A stretch of 64,000 bases of DNA from Rubrivirga marina. GTDB lineage: Bacteria; Bacteroidota; Rhodothermia; Rhodothermales; Rubricoccaceae. Below are positions 60,294-64,000 of the stretch, piece by piece. The notes beneath the pieces were generated by a model. The model was not told the origin of the DNA. It searched no databases and worked only from the letters and a program-made list of their open reading frames with translations. The translations under genes were made by a program, and so were the position numbers. Location: the NCBI RefSeq assembly GCF_002283365.1, contig NZ_MQWD01000001.1, forward strand, positions 3,761,985 to 3,825,984, in the 5' to 3' direction. Positions within the stretch are counted from its first letter, which is position 1. Every line of letters starts with the position of its first letter.

Positions 60294-62089
60294 CTCCCGC
60301 TCAGCGCCTGGTCGACGGCCTCGGCGCAGGCGGCCTCGATCCGACGGCGGAGCGCGGTCTGTTGCTCACGGCTTGTCCGCACCTCGATGAGCACCGACGC
60401 GCCCGACGACAACCCCTGGTCGATCGCGGCCTCCAGCGCCTCGACGGACTCCGGCGCGTTGTACGCGAGCCCGGCCTGCGCCGCGGCGTGCTCGAACGTC
60501 AGTCCGTGCGGCGTGCCGAAAAACCGCTCGAACGTGTCCTCGACTAACCGGCCCTCACCGTGGGCGATGGGGAGCCGATGGAAGATCCCGCCACCGTCGT
60601 TGTTGACGCAGACGACGATGACCGGCAACCCGTCGCGGAGCAGCGCGAGGCTCGTCTGGTCGTGGAGCAGCGCGAGGTCGCCGATGAGGAGCCCCGTCGG
60701 GAGGCCCCGTCCGCGGGCGAACCCGGCGGCCGTGGCAACCGTCCCGTCGATCCCGCTGGCGCCGCGGTTCGCGGTGACGACGACGGCCGGCCCGCCCGCC
60801 TCGGCGTACGTGTCGAGGTCCCGAACGGGCATCGACGCAGCCGCCACGAGCCCCGCCCCTTTGGGGAGCGCGCGGACGATGGCCCGGGCGACGACAGGCT
60901 CGGAGAGGCCAGACTCGGCCAGAATGGAGTCCGCCGCCCGGCGGGCGGCCTGGGACGCCGCGCGCCAGCCGGACCGCCAGCCGTCTCCCAAGCGGCCCGT
61001 GCGGCGAGCGTCGCGCGACGCCAGCGACTCGTCGAGCGCCATGGCGACCGGGCCGACCGGCGCGACCAGCCGGTGCGTCACCCGGTGGACGGGGTCGATC
61101 CGCTCTCGACGGGGATGGACGTGGACGTAGAGGTCGGGTCGGGCGTCGGCGATCCACTGGGCCACGCGCTTCGACGTCGGCCGGCCGCCGAACTGGAGGA
61201 CGGCCTCCGGGTGGAGGGCGCGGAGGGTGGCGCTCGTCAGCGCGAGATCGACCGCGACCGCCGCCTCGGGGACGTGACCGAGGCGCGCGCCCGAGAGGAG
61301 GTCCGGGAGGAGCGGCCAGCCGAGCCGGTCCGCGATCTCGGCCGCGGCGGTCGGCGTCTCGGCGTCCTCCGTGTCGAGCGGTCCGAGCACCACGACGCCC
61401 CGCTCGACCCCGTGGAGCCCATGCGCGAGCTCGCCGACTTCCGGGCGGACCGTCGGGGCGAGCCGGCGCGTGTACGGCTCCTCTCCCCCTGCCCACCCAC
61501 CCAGCGCGTCCAATCGCACCGAAGGGTCGGATCCATCTGGCGTCCCCCCCAGCGGCTCCCGAAACGGGAGGTTGAGGTGGACCGGCCCGCCGTCGCACGC
61601 CCGAGAAACGGCTTCCGCGGCCGTCGTCAGGACCACCGCCGGGTCCACGGCCGGCGTCGGTGTCCCAAGATCGTGCGCCCAGAGGGCGACGGTCGCGAAC
61701 AGGCCGGGCTGACGGATGGCCTGGTTCGCCCCGGTTTCGCGGAGCTCGGGCGGCCGGTCCGCCGTGAGGAGCACCATCGGCACGCCCGACTGGCGTGCCT
61801 CGACGGCGGCGGGGAGCAGGTTGGCGACGGCCGTCCCCGAGGTCGTCACGACGGCGGCAGGGCGGCCCGTCGCGCGGCCCCACCCGAGCGCGACGAAGCC
61901 CGCGGCCCGCTCGTCCCAGTGCACGAGCGCCTCGGCCTTCGGGTTGTTGGCGACGGCGACCGCGAGGGGCGTGCTCCGCGAGCCGGGGCAGACCACGAAG
62001 AACGTCGTCCCCTGGCGGACCAACTCCTCGACGAGCAGCGCCGCCCAGAGGTGGTTGACGTTCGGGGCGGAGACGAGGTGCGGCAGCAC
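60290..62089 (-). CDS. menD: SEPHCHC synthase
   Basis: MenD is the thiamine diphosphate enzyme that adds a succinic semialdehyde unit from 2-oxoglutarate to isochorismate. The 599-residue protein has VVCPGSRSTPLAVAVANNPK, VTTSGTAVANLLPAAVEA, the MenD-type mid-domain, and the cofactor-binding ANRGASGIDGTVATAAGFAR with LIGDLALLHDQTSL and VNNDGGGIFHRLPIA. It follows menF by 24 bases and overlaps menH by 4. The ATG is followed by HLVSAPNVNHLWAALLVEEL, typical for the family. Confidence 0.96.
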   Translation of the reverse strand: MLPHLVSAPNVNHLWAALLVEELVRQGTTFFVVCPGSRSTPLAVAVANNPKAEALVHWDERAAGFVALGWGRATGRPAAVVTTSGTAVANLLPAAVEARQSGVPMVLLTADRPPELRETGANQAIRQPGLFATVALWAHDLGTPTPAVDPAVVLTTAAEAVSRACDGGPVHLNLPFREPLGGTPDGSDPSVRLDALGGWAGGEEPYTRRLAPTVRPEVGELAHGLHGVERGVVVLGPLDTEDAETPTAAAEIADRLGWPLLPDLLSGARLGHVPEAAVAVDLALTSATLRALHPEAVLQFGGRPTSKRVAQWIADARPDLYVHVHPRRERIDPVHRVTHRLVAPVGPVAMALDESLASRDARRTGRLGDGWRSGWRAASQAARRAADSILAESGLSEPVVARAIVRALPKGAGLVAAASMPVRDLDTYAEAGGPAVVVTANRGASGIDGTVATAAGFARGRGLPTGLLIGDLALLHDQTSLALLRDGLPVIVVCVNNDGGGIFHRLPIAHGEGRLVEDTFERFFGTPHGLTFEHAAAQAGLAYNAPESVEALEAAIDQGLSSGASVLIEVRTSREQQTALRRRIEAACAEAVDQALSGR

Positions 62090-62113
62090 GGGGAGAGACG
62101 GAGGGCCGGGTGC

Positions 62114-63490
62114 CTACGCCTCGACGCGCGCGTCGAGCCCGAGCACGCGAGCGAAATCGCCGATCTTGTGCTCGATCTCGGCCCACTCGGAGGCCGGGTC
62201 GGAGCCAGCGACGATGCCGGCGCCGGAGTACAGCGAGAGCGTCCGCCCGTCGACGAGCCCGGAGCGGATGCCCACGGCGAGGTCGGCCGCCTCGCGGCCC
62301 CGCTCGTCCCGGCCGATCCAGCCGATAGGCCCGGCGTAGAGCCCGCGGTCGAACGGCTCCAGCCGGTCGATGGCGTCGAGCGCCTCCGGCGTGGGCGTCC
62401 CGCCGACGGCCGGCGTCGGGTGGAGCGCCCGCAGCACGTCGAGCACGCCGGTCGAGGCGGGCAGGGTCGCGCGGATGCCGGTGTGGAGGTGCCGGCCCCG
62501 GGCCAGCGTCATCGCGCCGGCCTCGGAATCGACCTCGACGCGCTCGGCCAGGGGCGCGAGCGCGTCCGCGATGGCGTCGCGGACGTAGACGTGCTCCCGG
62601 CGGTCCTTTTCGCTGGCCATGAGCTCGGCGCGGAGCGCGTCGTCGGCGGCGTCCGTTTCCGAGCGCGGCCGGGTTCCAGCGACGGCCTCCGTCGAGAGCT
62701 CGCGACCGTCGATCCGGACGAGCCGCTCCGGCGTGGCCGTCAGGAACGCTGACTCTCCGTCGGGCGACGTGAGGGCGTGGTAACACCGCGGCGTGGCCGC
62801 TTCGAGCCGCTGGAGCAGCCCGGCGGCGTCGACGGGCTCCTCGAACGAGAACCGCGCGCGGCGGGCGAGGACCACCTTTTCGAGATCGCCGTCCTCGAAC
62901 GCCGCCAGCGACCAGCGAAGCATCCGGTCCCATTCCGCCCGCGCGGGATCGTCCCGGCGCATGTACGGGAGTGCGAGCTCGCCCTCGGCTTCGGGCGCGG
63001 GGCCACAGAGCGCAGCGAGCGCGGCGTGCGCCACCGTCGGGGATTCGCCCGGCGCGAGGTGGACGGCGAGCCGGGCCGTCCGGCCATCCGAGCGGAGCTC
63101 GACGCGGGGCAGCACGACGCGGACCGCGCCGAACGCGGCCCACTCCTCCCCCACCTCAGCCGCGGCATCGAACCGGGCCGTCGCGAACAGGCGGGCGCCA
63201 GCCGGAAGCGAGCCCATCAGGTCATCGACCGCGTCCGCGTCCGTGAGTGACCGGGCGTCGATGGTGAGGGCGGCGCCCACGCCGGCACGGGCCTCGTCGT
63301 CTCCCCGGCCCCGCCAGTAGTGGACCGGAGCCCCCTTCTGTCTCGCCACCCACCGGAGCGGGTCGACGGGGTCGACGGGCGTTTCGACACGCAGGACGCA
63401 ACGTCCCGACCAGCCGCGGACGACTCGATCGAGGGCCTTCGCGAGGCGGAGGGCGGGCGCGGAGGCCGGGGCGAGCGGGGTGGCGGGCAC
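62114..63490 (-). CDS. menF: Isochorismate synthase
   Basis: MenF converts chorismate to isochorismate, the committed step. The 458-residue protein has the chorismate-binding domain: LEKVVLARRARFSFEEPVDA, FLTATPERLVRIDGRELSTE, AVAGTRPRSETDAADDALRA, EKDRREHVYVRDAIADAL and ALHPTPAVGGTPTPEALDAI. The N-terminal half is less conserved, as usual. The start is GTG. A 6-bp inverted repeat lies 31 bases upstream in a 156-base region divergent from menG. Confidence 0.95.
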   Translation of the reverse strand: MPATPLAPASAPALRLAKALDRVVRGWSGRCVLRVETPVDPVDPLRWVARQKGAPVHYWRGRGDDEARAGVGAALTIDARSLTDADAVDDLMGSLPAGARLFATARFDAAAEVGEEWAAFGAVRVVLPRVELRSDGRTARLAVHLAPGESPTVAHAALAALCGPAPEAEGELALPYMRRDDPARAEWDRMLRWSLAAFEDGDLEKVVLARRARFSFEEPVDAAGLLQRLEAATPRCYHALTSPDGESAFLTATPERLVRIDGRELSTEAVAGTRPRSETDAADDALRAELMASEKDRREHVYVRDAIADALAPLAERVEVDSEAGAMTLARGRHLHTGIRATLPASTGVLDVLRALHPTPAVGGTPTPEALDAIDRLEPFDRGLYAGPIGWIGRDERGREAADLAVGIRSGLVDGRTLSLYSGAGIVAGSDPASEWAEIEHKIGDFARVLGLDARVEA

Positions 63491-63521
63491 GGGCGCGGGG
63501 GGGACGTCCGAAGGTACGGGT

Positions 63522-63538
63522 GTCAGGAACTACCTGAC
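63522..63538. promoter_or_regulatory. Inverted repeat in the menF/menG divergent region
   Basis: GTCAGG and CCTGAC (6 bp, perfect) flank AACTA, ending 31 bases from the menF start on the minus strand and lying 108 bases before menG. The size and symmetry suit a dimeric regulator. The half-site GTCAGG recurs at 58548 in the operon's internal inverted repeat region. Both promoters of the men genes must lie in this gap. Confidence 0.45.
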
Positions 63539-63646
63539 CTCCCGCCTTCGGGTTTCAGAAAATAGTGAAAGCATGGAGCCTTCACCCACCCCGGGCACCC
63601 CGAGCGCCCCTGGTCGGTAACGTGGTCCCCTCCGCCCCCTCCCATC

Positions 63647-64000
63647 GTGACCAAACCGCCCATCGGCCAGGCCCCCGGCAAGCGCGAGCACGTCGAGGCC
63701 ATGTTCGACGAGATCGCCCCGCGCTACGACCTGCTCAACCGGGTCCTGTCGTTCGGCATCGACGTCCGGTGGCGGAAGCAGGCCGTGGCGTTCCTCGCCG
63801 AGGCCATCGACGGCCGCCCCGAGCGGCTCCTCGACGTGGCGACCGGCACGGCCGACCTCGCCATCGAGGCGCTCCGCCTCGGCGGCGACGTGGTCGGAGT
63901 CGACATCTCGGAGGGCATGCTGAGCGGCGGCCGCGAGAAGATCCAGAAGCGCGGGCTGACCGATCGCGTCACGCTCGTCCAGGGCGACGCGGCCGACCTC
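63647..64000 (+). CDS. menG: Demethylmenaquinone methyltransferase MenG/UbiE (partial)
   Basis: This frame runs off the right edge after 118 codons. It encodes the last step of menaquinone synthesis, SAM-dependent methylation of demethylmenaquinone. The start is GTG 63647, giving MTKPPIGQAPGKREHVEAMF, and then the UbiE/MenG signature FDEIAPRYDLLNRVLSFGID with VRWRKQAV. Motif I for SAM is LLDVATGTADLA, followed by VVGVDISEGMLSGGREKIQK and RVTLVQGDAADL. It is divergent from the rest of the men operon. Confidence 0.93.
   Translation, partial: MTKPPIGQAPGKREHVEAMFDEIAPRYDLLNRVLSFGIDVRWRKQAVAFLAEAIDGRPERLLDVATGTADLAIEALRLGGDVVGVDISEGMLSGGREKIQKRGLTDRVTLVQGDAADL

Noticed and set aside
60555-63143. 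Open frame of more than 860 codons overlapping menD and menF in another frame
   Set aside because: It is Arg/Pro-rich, low in complexity and has no motif, while menD and menF are complete on the same strand in other frames.

Overview
The window is about 70% G+C. Gene content points to a high-GC marine member of the Rhodothermota (formerly Rhodothermaeota; Rubrivirga/Rubricoccus-like). The support is a ParB gene followed by a DUF5683 membrane protein, a GWxTD-domain lipoprotein, an S46 dipeptidyl-peptidase, a secreted M4 protease with a type IX secretion (T9SS) sorting tail, an LptC-LptA-LptB operon, an acyl-CoA-oxidase-type dehydrogenase, many lipoproteins and a classical menaquinone pathway. 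The taxon is inferred from gene families; no rRNA gene is present. I saw no tRNA, rRNA, CRISPR array, intact insertion sequence or prophage.

Layout. 1-8.2 kb: end of parA, parB, DUF5683, small hypotheticals, an EEP-fold hydrolase, a large acyl-CoA oxidase-like enzyme, methylglyoxal synthase and a LytM lipoprotein. 8.3-16.5 kb: a CxxCH protein, GWxTD lipoprotein, S46 peptidase, lysozyme, the rpsF-rpsR-rplI operon and prfA. 16.5-25.5 kb (minus strand): two overlapping lipoproteins, glmS, DAHP synthase, a stand-alone TonB-plug lipoprotein, a nuclease lipoprotein and lptC-lptA-lptB. 25.8-27.9 kb: a partner-switching signalling module (STAS protein, HATPase, response regulator-PP2C). 28-32 kb: lipoproteins, an AT-richer patch with small ORFs, YdeI, and a VIM-like subclass B1 metallo-beta-lactamase. 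32-41.5 kb: GNATs, glnS with a YqeY/GatB tail, gltX and the M4 protease. 41.5-54.8 kb: an ECF sigma/anti-sigma pair, four parvulin-type PPIases (including SurA and PpiD), MoxR, an amidohydrolase, a kynureninase-like PLP enzyme and a sigma-28-family sigma factor. 54.8-64 kb: a menaquinone operon on the minus strand, transcribed menF-D-H-B-(unknown)-A-C-E, with menG/ubiE divergent at the right edge.

How the genes work together. Envelope biogenesis dominates: LPS export (Lpt), outer-membrane and secreted-protein folding (PPIases), cell-wall precursor supply (glmS) and cell-wall hydrolysis (LytM). Peptide scavenging (S46, M4) and menaquinone-based respiration come next. Many genes overlap by ATGA, so translational coupling is common.

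The most unusual signals are two. A short motif (CCGCCTCGG / CCGAGGCGG) recurs through the window and often forms inverted pairs at gene ends, resembling DNA-uptake-type or terminator repeats, with near-copies inside menE and menA. The second is a lipoprotein metallo-beta-lactamase whose active-site motifs closely match the clinical VIM family.
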